NCBI GenBank assembly: GCA_018398805.1
Contig: JAGFBZ010000012.1
Span: 186,001-250,000 of the forward strand
From: Hirundichthys speculiger
Taxonomy: Eukaryota; Chordata; Actinopteri; Beloniformes; Exocoetidae
Reading direction: 5' to 3'
DNA: 64,000 nucleotides
Shown here: positions 1 to 10,083 of the stretch, piece after piece
How the letters are laid out: each line of letters opens with the position of its first letter
How positions within the stretch are numbered: the first letter of the stretch is position 1
The notes under the pieces: generated by a model
The model's database searches: none
The model's input: only the letters and a program-made list of their open reading frames with translations
What the model was told of the DNA's origin: nothing
Translations under genes and position numbers: made by a program

Positions 1-345
1 CTCAAATATATATTACATGATTTGAAAATATTTAGAGATAATAAAAGAAACCAATTGAGTGTTATTCTACTGTCATCTTAACTTAATAGGAAAAGTATCA
101 CCTTATTTGTTGACTCCTTACATTAATATCGGAATGTAGCTTTTAGTCCTGTATGCTGATCGAAGTGGAGTTAAAAGGTTTGCATGGGCTGCAGAGATTT
201 TTCACATTTCAAATTGAGCCTCGGTATTGTGAAGTTTGGGAACGGCTGACCTTCAGTATTGTATTGCAATAGATACAAATAAAGTTGAATTGAATTGAAT
301 TAGCTCCGCCCATCAGCAGGAATTCAACCAATCAGGAGGAAGTTG
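1..345. other. Non-coding flank with a possible LINE 3' tail
   Basis: No coding signal seen. At about 240-300 the sequence ends in an aataaagttgaattgaattg-type run, the usual look of a teleost non-LTR retroposon tail (TTGAA repeats after an AATAAA-like motif). The body of the element is too short or decayed to assign to a family. Confidence 0.35.
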
Positions 346-347
346 AG

Positions 348-835
348 CTGCTCATTTTCAGGCAGAGCCTCTGTCTGTGATCCCGTCTTCGTCATTCTGA
401 ACTAATTGATCTTTCGGTGCACGACGCCCCCTTCCTAGTTACTGTTGCTAGGTCGGACATTCTCGCTGCTCCTCCATTAAGGACAATGTTATTTTGCCAT
501 TTTTCCGATGCCTATCAACCGTATTTACATTACACTAGAAAAACGGCGTGGTAAAATATTGCTGCTGGGGACCTGCAACAGTGACTCGAGGTCTCCAGAA
601 CATTTGGAGGGACATTTTTATTCCCTTTAACAAGATAAAACAAACGCTGTAGAATGCAGCTGTGGGTTCAGTTGTGTCCGTCCACACAATCAACTGAATG
701 AGGGGAAAGTTACAAAACACATCAACATTTACTCCAAGGTAAGTTTACTTTGTTTATTAGATGATTGATTTAACCACCGTTTAGTAAAAGTAATATGATA
801 TAGCAGCAAGGAGGGTGATGAGTTCTCTGTTAGCA
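348..835 (+). repeat. Left arm of a ~490-bp inverted repeat (THAP-type transposon 5' end)
   Basis: This arm is closely matched by the reverse complement of about 2388-2888. Shared blocks include the cctagttactgttgctagg stretch (about 434), the ggacaatgttattttgcc stretch (481), the THAP-like exon, its splice donor, and the block ending near ggagggtgatgag. Each arm looks like the 5' part of a THAP-finger DNA transposon: outer non-coding end, first exon, start of an intron. The two arms point toward each other. This could be a foldback-type derivative or two independent head-on copies. I found no outer target duplication. Confidence 0.75.
546..738 (+). pseudogene. Broken THAP-type zinc-finger exon (left arm)
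   Basis: Conceptual translation gives the start of a THAP-like C2CH finger: LGTCNSDSRSPEHLEG, then HFYSL, and later SCVRPHNQLN and a KH-IYSK end at a canonical gtaag donor (739). THAP domains bind DNA and occur in P-element-like and Kolobok transposases. A stop follows HFYSL and the reading frame changes, so it cannot encode a working finger. The usual closing Cys-x-x-His is not present in one frame. Assignment rests on motif order and on the matching exon in the other arm; the transposon superfamily is not settled. Confidence 0.5.
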
Positions 836-1189
836 TTAGCATTAGCTCTGGTCCACAGGTCTTTCCCACACCAGAGCTATGTTAACATCAGACAGTCGCA
901 GCATTGTATTAATATTAGGGCTGTCAAAGTTAACACGTTAACGCGTGATTAACGCAAAATAATTTTAACGCAACTGATTTTTTTAACGCGCGATTAACGC
1001 GAGCCTTAGCCTGGCCATTGATGTACAATAGTAGAGAGGAGAGTAGGTTTAATGAGCCTCGGGCCCCTCCGTAGTTGTAGTCCTGTAGTCCTCCGTAGTG
1101 CTGTCAAAACAGGAAGCCATGCACTGACATCGACGGCCATGCCGCAGACAGACAGACGTAAACAATCCTCCGTTAGCAGTAGTTGGGAT

Positions 1190-1372
1190 AAAATGGATAC
1201 AAAAGATACTATTTTGAATGGTAAGTTCAGCTACAAACCCTTGCCTGATGGCTAACTCCACAAGATAAATGTTGTTTGTGTTTGCTGTCGATGTGAATTT
1301 AGTTACCACTGGAGTCCCGACTACTGAATATCACTTGTCGGCTAATGAGAGTGCTGATGCAGAGAGCCCCCC
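1190..1372 (+). pseudogene. Decayed BED zinc-finger exon of a hAT transposase
   Basis: The frame from 1190 begins MDTKDTILNGKFSYKPLPDG and stops. Across that stop, the continued translation resembles VVCVCCRCEFSYHW and then a short serine/leucine-rich part before GE*ECRE, the usual order of a BED finger (Cys-x2-Cys, aromatic, then His-x-His). At least two stops interrupt it. BED fingers are the N-terminal DNA-binding domain of many hAT transposases. The catalytic part is absent. Confidence 0.55.
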
Positions 1373-1534
1373 CCCCGTTTGAAGCAAACCATGAAAATAT
1401 TTTGTATGAAGAACATAAGAGAAAATATTGAGTATATATATATATATATATAATATATAATGGATTTGGCATTGTAGCAATAAATAAACATGCATTTGTT
1501 TTGCATAAGGCAAACATTTGTGTACTCTCATATT

Positions 1535-2010
1535 AGGCAAGGCAACTTTATTTGTAGAGCACAATTTGTACACAAGGCAATTCAAAGTGCTTTACAGATG
1601 CATAAAATCACAAGAAGGCAAATAGAATCATTCCATACAAGCATAAAAATAATCAATAATAAATAAAATTAATTAATAAAAAAATTAATTAATTAAATTA
1701 AAAATGAAGAGTGCAGATAAAATCCTTCCAGTCATCATCTTCACATCTAAACAGAACAGTTTTCAGTCTGGATCAGAACATTGTCAGAGTTCAGGTCTGT
1801 CTCACATCTTCTAGAAGACTGTTCCAGATTTTAGGAGCATAAAACTGAAATGCAGCTTCACCTTGTTTAGTCCTGACTCTGGACACCAGCAGGAGACCAC
1901 TACCTGAGGTTTTCAGAGTCCAGGTTGGTTCATATGGCTCTAACATGTAGGAGATGGACTTTGGGGCCATGAAGAGACTTGAACACAAGTAGAGCTGTTT
2001 TAAAGTCTAT
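1535..2010 (-). mobile_element. L2-like LINE 3' end (reverse strand)
   Basis: Read on the minus strand, 1988-1791 encodes the C-terminal tail typical of fish L2/CR1-group reverse transcriptases, with RVRTKQGEAAFQFYAP followed by KIWNSL-EDVR. A short continuation (1790-1700) resembles the closing helix of such proteins. The 3' UTR contains the gcactttgaattgccttgtg block and ends ataaagttgccttgcc near 1537. Only the last few hundred bases are present, as expected of a 5'-truncated insertion. It is nested in the hAT at 916-2237. Confidence 0.65.
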
Positions 2011-2387
2011 TCTCTGAGTGACAGGAAGCCAGAGACCTCAGGACTGGACTAATATGGTTGTATCTCCTGGTTCTAGTCAGGACTCGTATTAATAAGAGTA
2101 ATACAACTTGAAAAAGATCTGTATAAGGTAGATTTAGAACAGATAAAAATATGCGATTAATTTGCGATTAATCATGATTAACTATTGACAGTCATGCGAT
2201 TAATCTGATTAATTATTTTGAGAAATTGACAGCCCTAATTAATATAATTAATAAAGTGACGTTAACATCACTAGCCTCACCTTATACCTAAAAAAATAAA
2301 TATCCAGGGTCAGATATATTTGTAGACAATGAGCCAGGCTTTTAGGTGGCTAGCAAGCTAGCCGGAATGCTAACGGAGAGGTGTTTT

Positions 2388-2888
2388 CACTCATCACCCT
2401 CCCTGCTGCTAAATCATATTACTTTTACTAAACGGTGGTTAAATCAATCATCTAATAAACAAAGTAAACTTACCTTGGAGTAAATGTAGGCGTGTTTTGT
2501 AACTTTCCCCACATTCAGTTGCTTGTGTGGACGGACACAACTTAATCCACAGCTGCATTCTCCAGCGTTTGTTTTGGTTTGGGAAAGGGAATAAAAATGT
2601 CCCTCCAAACGTTCTGGACACCTCGAGTCACTGTTGCAGGTCCCCAGCAGCAATATTTCAACATGCCGTTATTCTAGTGTGATGTAAATACGGTTGATAG
2701 GCATCGGAAAAATGGCAAAATAACATTGTCCTTAATGGAGGATGGAGAATGGAGAATGTCCGACCTAGCAACAGTAACTAGGAAGGGGGCGGTGCTTACG
2801 GAAAGGTCAATTCCAGATTTGCGCCGTTTTTCTGGGTGCGAAGCTGCTCTAGAATAATAAAAGTAGATGTCTGGAAATGAGCAGATCG
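2388..2888 (-). repeat. Right arm of the ~490-bp inverted repeat
   Basis: Reverse-complement partner of 348-835. The match is nearly continuous from the intron block (atcaccctccctgctgct, 2394) through the THAP exon to the cctagttactgttgctagg block (about 2765-2785), and weakly to gagcagatcgtgg near 2878. The inner ends are separated by about 1.55 kb, of which about 1.33 kb is the hAT insertion, leaving an original spacer of roughly 0.2 kb. Confidence 0.75.
2474..2665 (-). pseudogene. Broken THAP-type zinc-finger exon (right arm)
   Basis: On the minus strand the frame reads LLGTCNSDSRCPERLEGHFY, then SCVRPHKQLNVGKVTKH and AYIYSK before a gtaag donor. This is better preserved than the left-arm copy but still lacks the full C2CH residue set in a single frame, and the segment between HFYSL and SCVRP appears frame-shifted. 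No downstream transposase exons are present between the arms. It is therefore a relic. Confidence 0.5.
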
Positions 2889-2889
2889 T

Positions 2890-4126
2890 GGCCACTTTAA
2901 GTCTCAGCATCCTCTTACCAATGTGACGAGATCATTTCTGACTGTAAAGACACTGTAAATATAACGCCACTACGGAGACCAGATCACTTTAACGAGCAAA
3001 GACAGCGGCAGGATTCCAGCGACGCGTGGAGACGAGATGAAGACGTGAGCCGTGAAGAGAGTTGTCCTCTGTGAAGACATCCTGAGGCAGGACTGCAGGT
3101 GACTAAAGCAACACGACGGTGCGACGTGCCAGCAAGTCCAACCACGACCCAGTTTCAGTTAGTTAGATGAGACAAAAATGAAATAAAAGTGTCATTTATT
3201 GACTTGAACAGGAACGCCGCTGCCTGCTGAGTTTTTTCAGCACACAAACGAGTCCACAGCTGTATTAAATATGAGGCAGATTGTTAAATTATTGCATGCA
3301 TCTCGAAAGAATTACACCTTTTTTCCTACATTGTTCTGATTATAATTCACACTCTTCGTCACTTGCTTTATGATGCTGCAAATCCCTCTGGATGGCATCC
3401 TGGCCAGTAAATCTGCCTGCACCTCTGGCTGGAACTCGTCGGCATTGATTTTACACGACTGTTGCATCCACGGCACGAGGACAAACGAAGTGATGCGGCG
3501 GTGATTTGCTGCCAGGATGCAGAAAAAGCAAGGCGGATGTTGAGTTTGCCACTGTTCCTGTATGAGTGAGAGTGAGGATGGACGACAGGAAAAGTCTGCT
3601 GTACTTCTGTATTTCCATTTCTGCGTCCACGTCTGAGCCCTGCAGCTGCCAGAGGAGTCAGATGGGCCACGGGACGCGGTGAATAAATCATGAGCTCCTT
3701 GATCGTTCCAAGATGAACATTTATCTAGCGGAGAGTGACTGAAAGAACAACACGGACACCCGCTCTCCCCCCCTTCACCCTGTCAAATCTCCGTGTACTT
3801 GCTAATTCTCTCTTTCACACATACAACATCACTTTGGGCTTGAAGCTTGTCAGTCTCCAGCATACTCTGCTGCAGTCCCTCCAACAGGACTGGCTGCATC
3901 AACTGTAGAGGAGGAACTGGACAAACCCTCTGTGATGTCACCGACAGGTTTAAGAAGAGTTCAGAGTCTCTGGGTGTAGCTACACTGGCCCTACCAAACC
4001 TCAGTTAACCCAAAAATGGGTGAATGGACAGATGGACAGATGGAGTGAGCCCAGAAACCAGCCGGGACACGGCCATCTTGAGAAAAGAGGCGACATCGGT
4101 TAGTGGTCCGGTGAGTCAGCCTGGAA
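2890..4126. other. Stretch without recognised genes
   Basis: No family recognised. The longest open frame (3368-3691, minus, 107 codons) has no domain signal and biased, shadow-like composition. From about 4018 there is a short gga(c/t)agat-type direct repeat just before the Rex3 target site. Confidence 0.5.
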
Positions 4127-6504
4127 TGGTTCTGAAACCGTACCGTACCGTCTTCTTCCGCTTATCCGAGGTCGGGTCGCGGGGGCATCAGCCGGAGTAA
4201 GGAAGCCCAGACCCCCCTCTCCCCGGCCACTTCCTCCAGCTCCTCTGGGGGGATCCCAAGGCGTTCCCAGGCCAGCCGAGAGACATAGTCCCTCCAGCGT
4301 GTCCTGGGTCTTCCCCGGGGTCTCCTCCCAGTGGGCCGTGCCCGGAACACCTCACCAGGGAGGCGTCCAGGAGGCATCCTAACCAGATGCCCGAGCCACC
4401 TCATCTGGCTCCTCTCGATGCGGAGGAGCAGCGGTTCTACTCTGAGCCCCTCCCGGATGACCGAGCTTCTCACCCTATCTCTAAGGGAGAGCCCGGCCAC
4501 CCTGCGAAGGAAGCTCATTTCAGCCGCTTGTATCCGCGATCTTGTTCTTTTCGGTCACTACCCAAAGCTCATGACCATAGGTGAGGGTGGGAACGTAGAT
4601 CGACCGGTAAATCGAGAGCTTCGCCTTCCGACTCAGCTCCTTCTTCACCACAACAGACCGGCGCAGCACCCGCATCACTGCAGATGCCGCACCGATCCGT
4701 CTGTCGATCTCCCGCTCCATCCTTCCCTCACTCGTGAACAAGATCCCGAGATACTTAAACTCCTCCACTTGGGGAAGGACCTCATCCCCAACCCGGAGAG
4801 GGCACTCCACCCTTTTCCGGCTGAGGACCATGGTCTCGGATTTGGAGGTGCTGATTCCCATCCCAGCCGCTTCACAACCGGCTGCGAATCGCTCCAGCGA
4901 GAGCTGTAGATCACGGCTCGATGAAGCCAACAGAACCACATCATCTGCAAATAGCAGAGACCCAATCCTGAGGCCACCGAACCGATCCCCTCGACACCTC
5001 GACTGCGCCTAGAAATTCTGTCCATAAAAGTAATGAACAGAATCGGTGACAAAGGGCAGCCTTGGCGGAGTCCAACCCTCACTGGAAACGAATCCGACTT
5101 ACTGCCGGCAATGCGGACCAAACTCTGGCACCGGTCGTACAGGGACCGGACAGCCCGTATAAGGGAGTCCGGCACCCCATACTCCCGAAGCACACCCCCC
5201 ACAGGAATCCCCGGGGAACACGGTCGAACGCCTTCTCCAAGTCCACAAAACACATGTAGACTGGTTGGGCGAACTCCCATGCCCCCTCCAAGACCCTGAA
5301 GAGGGTGTAGAGCTGGTCCACCGTTCCACGGCCGGGACGAAAACCACACTGCTCCTCCTCAATCCGAGATTCGACTATCCGACGGACCCTCCCTCTCCAG
5401 AACCCCTGAATAGACCTTCCCAGGGAGGCTGAGGAGTGTGATCCCCCTGTAGTTGGAACACACCCTCCGGTCCCCCTTTTTAAAGAGGGGACCACCACCA
5501 CCCAGTCTGCCAATCCAGGGGTACTGTCCCCGACGTCCACGCGATGCTGCAGAGGCGTGTCAACCAAGACAGCCCCTCAGCATCCAGAGCCTTGAGGAAC
5601 TCCGGGCAGATCTCATCCACACCCGGGGCCCTGCCACCGAGGAGCTTTTTAACCACCTCGGCAACCTCAGCCCCAGAGATAAGAGAGTCCACCCCTGAGT
5701 CCCCAGACTCTGCTTCCTCATTGGAAGACGTGTCGGCGGGATTGAGGAGGTCTTCGAAGTATTCCCTCCACCGATCCACAACGTCCCGAGTCGAGGTCAA
5801 CAGCTCCCCATCCCCACTGTATACAGTGTTGATGGAGCACTGCTTCCCCCTCCTGAGACGCCGGATGGTGGACCAGAATCTCTTCGAAGCCGTTCGGAAG
5901 TCGTTCTCCATGGCCTCTCCAAACTCCTCCCATGTCCGAGTTTTTGCCTCAGCAACCGCCGAAGCCGCGTTCCGCTTAGCCTGCCGATACCTGTCAGCTG
6001 CCTCCAGAGTCCCACATGCCAAAAAGGCCTTATAGGACTCCTTCTTCAGCTTGACGGCATCCCTCACTGCTGGTGTCCACCAACGAGTTCTGGGATTGCC
6101 GCCACGACAGGCACCAACGACCTTACAGCCACAGCTCCGGTCGGCCGCCTCAACAATGGAGGCCCGGAACATAGCCCACTCGGACTCAATGTCCCCTGCC
6201 TCCCTCGGAACATGATCGAAGTTCCGCCGGAGGTGTGAGTTAAAGCTCCTTCTGACAGGAGACTCTGCCAGACGTTCCCAGCAGACCCTCACAACACGTT
6301 TGGGCCTGCCAGGTCTGACCGGCATCCTCCCCCACCATCTGAGCCAACCCACCACCAGGTGGTGATCAGTTGACAGCTCCGCCCCTCTCTTCGCCCGAGT
6401 GTCCAAGACATGCGGCCGCAAGTCCGACGATACGATTATGAAGTCGATCATCGAACTGCGGCCTAGAGTGTCCTGGTGCCAAGTGCACCAAGTGGTTCTG
6501 AAAC
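4127..6504 (-). mobile_element. Rex3 LINE (RTE clade), 5'-truncated, reverse strand
   Basis: Element body is 4139-6492 (2354 bp), flanked by the 12-bp direct repeat tggttctgaaac at 4127-4138 and 6493-6504. The plus strand contains cggtgacaaagggcagcc (about 5043) and accacccagtctgcca (about 5497), which match the two widely used Rex3 primer sites. Read on the minus strand it gives the C-terminal part of the apurinic endonuclease, then a complete order of reverse-transcriptase motifs, then a C-terminal tail. The 3' end is a short ggtac repeat instead of the common gatg tail. It starts inside the endonuclease, so it was truncated on insertion. Confidence 0.93.
4162..6490 (-). pseudogene. Rex3 endonuclease-reverse transcriptase, frame-shifted
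   Basis: Non-LTR retrotransposon polyprotein that would nick target DNA and copy its own RNA. Visible in order on the minus strand: RSSMIDFIIVSSDLRPHV and LSTDHHLVV (endonuclease end, SDH-type motif) at about 6360-6470; CGFRPGRGTVDQLYTL and MCFVDLEKAFDRVPRG (RT motifs up to the first catalytic Asp) at about 5210-5370; GLRQGCPLSPILF (motif B) near 5060; LLFADDVVLLAS (motif C catalytic Asp pair) near 4935; VEEFKYLGILFTSEG near 4740; and a tail with LRWLGHLVRMPPGRLPGE near 4370. The segments lie in different frames, with at least four frame changes and internal stops, so no functional protein is possible. Confidence 0.9.
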
Positions 6505-6639
6505 ACTCTGGAAAAGTGAGTGAACCCTGACCAGGGGTGTCCAACTCCAGTCCTCCAAGGCTGGTGTCCTGCAAGTCTTAGATGTTTCCCTCATTCATTC
6601 AGGTGTTCATTTGAATCAGGTGTCCTGAAGCAGGGAAAC

Positions 6640-7442
6640 ATCTAAATCAGGGGTGTCAGACTCATTTCTACTGAGGGCCACATCAGCATCATGGTGGCCC
6701 TCGAAGGGCCAGATTGACAGCATGAATGTAACAAAATGCAATGAAAATCTAAATAAATTAAACTACACCTTATTATATTGTTAAATAACTGTTTCTGCAG
6801 TTATTATGTGTTAAAGTATCAAATATTTAACCCATTATTATATTAAACTCAGGGTTTGTGGTTGTAAACCTACTCTGGCACAGGTGATGTTTACAGAGTC
6901 CGTTGCCATGGTAACAAACTCTGTAAACATCACTCAGAGTATCCATTACCTTGGTTTCAGAAGCAGAAGCTATTCTTTGTTTTTCTTGTAGGCTAAATTT
7001 AGCATACTTAGCTCCGTGTTTGCTGTCAAAATGCTGACGTAGATTAAACTTTTTCACGACTGACACCGCCTCATAACACAAAAGACAAACTGTTACTTCA
7101 CCTTGAGATTCAAACTTGTATTCGTTTTCCCATCGTTCATGAAACTGGCTTCCCTGTGCATCAATTTTTCTTTTCTTTGACATGTTTGGCTTAGTTTGTA
7201 GAGGTTTCCTGAAGTCCATCATTTCTGAAAATGGTCATGATGTCTTGCTCATGGTGAGATACCGTTATCATTGTGGGTGACGAAATGCAGTATTGTAGGA
7301 GAAATTGTAGGAGATGCGGTTTAAAATTTAAGCCAATAATGTACAAGCTCTCGAGGGCTACATAAAATGACGTGACGGGCCACATTTGGCCACGGGCCAC
7401 ATTTGGCCCAAGGGCCTTGTGTTTGACACATGTGATCTAAGA
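6640..7442 (-). mobile_element. BED-finger hAT nested in the MITE
   Basis: Element body 6648-7434, starting caggggtgtcagact and ending gtttgacacatgtg, with an imperfect 8-bp duplication (atctaaat at 6640, atctaaga at 7435). Subterminal gggccacat and ggccacattt motifs are characteristic of this abundant family. It carries a transposase N-terminus on the minus strand. A second, opposite-facing copy lies at 29698-30129. Confidence 0.8.
6953..7222 (-). pseudogene. N-terminal BED-like finger of a hAT (Charlie/ZBED5-like) transposase
   Basis: The minus-strand frame encodes MSKKRKIDAQGSQFHERWEN, then VTVCLLCYEAVSVVKKFNLR and QHFDSKHGAKY. This is a Cys-x2-Cys ... His-x4-His finger of the kind found in the hAT transposases from which host ZBED/GTF2IRD2-type genes derive. 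The frame continues to 6827 without the catalytic domain (DDE or dimerisation region). It is a deletion derivative; the finger itself looks intact. Confidence 0.75.
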
Positions 7443-7559
7443 CTTGCAGGACAGCAGCCCTCAAACACTGGGACTGACCACCCCTGCCTTCGACTAATTA
7501 TTTCATCTAAAGTTAACTGGAGTCAGGTGTTTGCACACTTGGAGTCCAGCTCATGAGAT

Positions 7560-8560
7560 TAGATTTGATTTGTGGCTTAGAGCTACAATGACTGATATAA
7601 AACACTGAAACGCTTGAAGCCAGCTGTTCAGACCATGTTTTGGAAAAAAGAGATGTCTCTAAGGACATATGATCAAAAGTAGTACAGAGTCATCTCAGTG
7701 TTTGGACATCCATCAGCCCACGGTTGGAGAAACTGTCTTTAAATAGAGACATCTGTGCCTCCACTTCCTACAAGTCGACGTCCAACCAAGATGACGCCAG
7801 AGACACGATGTTGTAACAGCTAAAGGCTTAAAGACTTGAAGGACTGCAAACATCTCTATTCATGAGTCCACCACAAGTCAGAGCAGAGACAGAAAATGTT
7901 TTGTGAACTGCTGAAACAAAAAATTGATTTACTCCAGAAGAAAACTCAGCATGGCTTACCAACGTCAATAATAAAACCCAGAGCCCAGATGGACACGTTT
8001 GGACCGAATCTGGGGTCCCTTCAACAGTCGTGGCTCAGCTACAGCACTGACAGGAGCTGTATGGGCCAGATGTGTCCAGAGGTTTATAAACTGGGTCAAC
8101 GGTGTGTTCTGTGAGCCAGATGACCCAAGCTATTTTCAGTTTGGGATGTGGGATGAGGCCATGTCTAGTGGATTCCCACGGTGAGTCAAACCCAAAGCTG
8201 GGCCACATAAACCTGCAGCTGTGGTTCTGCAGTTTGGTCTTAACATGGCGTGCAATCTCCTCCAGGACAACTTCAGGGTGTCTGTCCACCAGCTGAAAGT
8301 CTGCAGGAGATGCAGCAGGTCAAGGAAGAGAAGCTTCCGACTTAAAAGCACCATCCCAGTGGTGAAGCATGGTGGAGGGAGCATCATGATTAGGGGCGAC
8401 ATTGTTGCCTCAGGTACTGGGCGCCTCCAGACATCACTGGACAGACATGCAACCAATCAGAGAAAGGGAGCCTGTAAATCCACCAGAGGACGGCTCCAGA
8501 AAAATAAAACCCACCTCTTGGGGCGGTCCAGTCAGAGGTCAGGCCTTAAGGGTTCACCGA
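7560..8560 (+). mobile_element. Tc1-like transposon relic
   Basis: In the plus strand the stretch at about 8350-8425 translates to IPVVKHGGGSIMIRGD and IVASGTGRL, the conserved block around the second catalytic region of Tc1 transposases. Upstream (7770-7880) gtccaaccaagatgacgcca and catctctattcatgag are decayed parts of the same gene; a similar pair occurs at 22530 and 24070. The reading frame is interrupted many times. Boundaries are approximate and the inverted termini were not located. Confidence 0.65.
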
Positions 8561-8719
8561 GGTTCAAACACCAGCAATAAAAGTCTTTTATAACTACAGT
8601 TTAAGACTTTGATTCCAGTGGCGGCTGGTGAAAGAAAACTGTTGGTGGGGCTGGTGTGCCAATATTTTTCCCTGCCTAATCTAGCATAAGCATTAAAATG
8701 ACTACAGGTCCACAATAAT

Positions 8720-9576
8720 AATTTAATTTCAGTTTCCAGTTTCACATAAGAAGTAACAATTTACAGCTATATTAGACTTTATGCTATCAAATACTATACA
8801 ATCAAGGGGTAAATTGTCCCTCTGGAAGGATGCTGTGCAGCCTCTCCAATAAGGTTGAATCCTCACAGCTGTTGGGCAGCTTGATGGATCCATAGAACCG
8901 CTCCTGTATATTGTTGGGTCCATTAATGTACCTCAGTACCAGGACTAGCGGACATCATCATGTCCCCACATTGCTCATTCAAAAGCACCACAAAATTTTA
9001 TACAATTGATTATCTTGGATAAAATAAAACGGTTTTTATCTTCCTCTTTATTGTGCCTTCTTTCAGTAATGTGGTGCTCATCATCTAGCTGCATTGCTAT
9101 GCTAATCTTTCCGAGCACTGCTAGCTTTACGCAGTTTTCCATGTGAACTTTGGATCTCTCATGTTTCTTGATCCATTCAGAGGTACTTTAAGTCAGTTAG
9201 TCCAGTCTTTGTCCAAGTCCAATCACATCTGTCATTTCTGAAGAGGATACAGGGGAAACAGAAAAGTGCATTAGCTGCTCCACAACCTGCAGCCACGTCT
9301 CACGGTTGAACCAGCTCCGACAAAAACTCCGTTTGTACGATTTACCTTTCTCCATCGTCTGCTGGGAAATGTTAACTTCAGGCTTGTCGGGTCCCAGCTC
9401 CTTAACGAGACGTTTTTCCTCCGTTGTCCGTCTCGCACATTAATAACGATTTCACCGAATTTGGTGGAAGCTGCTCTTGAACTCCAGTTGTCACCGCCAT
9501 CGCCATCTCTCTTCCTCATCGCCGTATTTTTTTTCTCCCGACGTAGGACAGAGTCTTGGAGTCGCTGGCTCCTCAC
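8720..9576 (-). pseudogene. N-terminal fragment of TTF-finger hAT transposase
   Basis: Minus-strand translation shows FGEIVINVRDGQRRKNVSLR and then, in other frames, KSYKRSFCRSWFNRETWL, WIKKHERSKVHMENCVKLAV, QLDDEHHITERRHNKEEDKN and ILSKIIDCIKFCGAFE. This order is that of hAT transposases with a TTF-type zinc finger (ZMYM-like). The cysteine core of the finger after FNRETWL is deleted or garbled and there are several frame changes. The DDE and C-terminal dimerisation regions are absent. Pseudogene. Confidence 0.8.
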
Positions 9577-9835
9577 GTAGCTCTAGCTCATAAACCTTCA
9601 CGCATTTTACGTAGCAGGTGGAGCTACATTTCCAGGGCGTTAAATTTGGTGACGTTGATAGGCCAATTATCAATAACTTTTCCCTAGCAACCAGAACCAG
9701 ATTGGCAATTTAGCTGCAGGTCAGGGGCGTTTTGCCGAGCGCCCCGTGAGAGAACGATGCACTGTAGGTCGGTGGAAATTCACTGTTTAATGAGTGTCAG
9801 TTGGTGGAAATGTTGTTTAAATTATTTAAATCGGT

Positions 9836-9950
9836 CCATGGACAACAGATGTAAAATAGCCATTTTGGCTAATTCTGGTACATTTACATTCTATGTTTAT
9901 TAACGTGCACTGTCCATGTCAAATAAACCATAAATAAATAAAATAAATGT
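9836..9950 (+). mobile_element. Short LINE 3'-end insertion inside the TTF hAT
   Basis: The second copy of this hAT (51681-52085) lacks about 110 bp that are present here between tttaaatcggtccatgg and the taggcac block. The extra sequence has aaaatagccattttggcta and ends in an ATAA repeat (about 9927-9948), as expected for a short L2-type retroposon 3' end with its tail. Presence/absence between copies supports a separate, later insertion. Confidence 0.6.
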
Positions 9951-10083
9951 AGGCACACACACACTATTAAGTTAATCTGATGCTGATCAAAAAAATAAAT
10001 AAAAATAAAATAAAATAGATATTTTACCCCTCCACAGCTGGTGGGGCAGAGCCCCAGCGCCCCCTATGGGCCAGCCGCCTCTG

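Larger units (their letters stand above)
908..2245. mobile_element. Non-autonomous hAT transposon with 8-bp target duplication
   Basis: The element runs 916-2237. It starts tagggctgtcaaag and ends ttgacagcccta (inverted termini) and is flanked by the perfect 8-bp direct repeat attaatat at 908-915 and 2238-2245. An 8-bp duplication with this type of terminus is diagnostic of hAT. Both subterminal regions are rich in gattaa and cgttaac motifs. Inside are a decayed BED-finger exon (about 1190-1370) and an L2-like LINE 3' end (about 1535-2000, opposite strand). It lies in the loop of the THAP inverted repeat, so it inserted after that structure formed or into its spacer. Confidence 0.9.
6532..7486. 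mobile_element. Palindromic hAT-type MITE interrupted by a second hAT
   Basis: The outer element begins caggggtgtccaactcc (6532) and ends ggactgaccacccctg (7486). The left arm block gtcctgcaagtcttagatgt is mirrored on the right by atctaagacttgcaggac. This is the structure of a short teleost MITE whose two halves are nearly complementary. The right arm is split at 6648-7434 by another hAT. Outer target duplication not clear (accctgac against ccttcgac). Confidence 0.75.

Noticed and set aside
4331..5698. Plus-strand frames over the Rex3 copy (up to 192 codons)
   Set aside because: Antisense shadows of the minus-strand LINE coding region.
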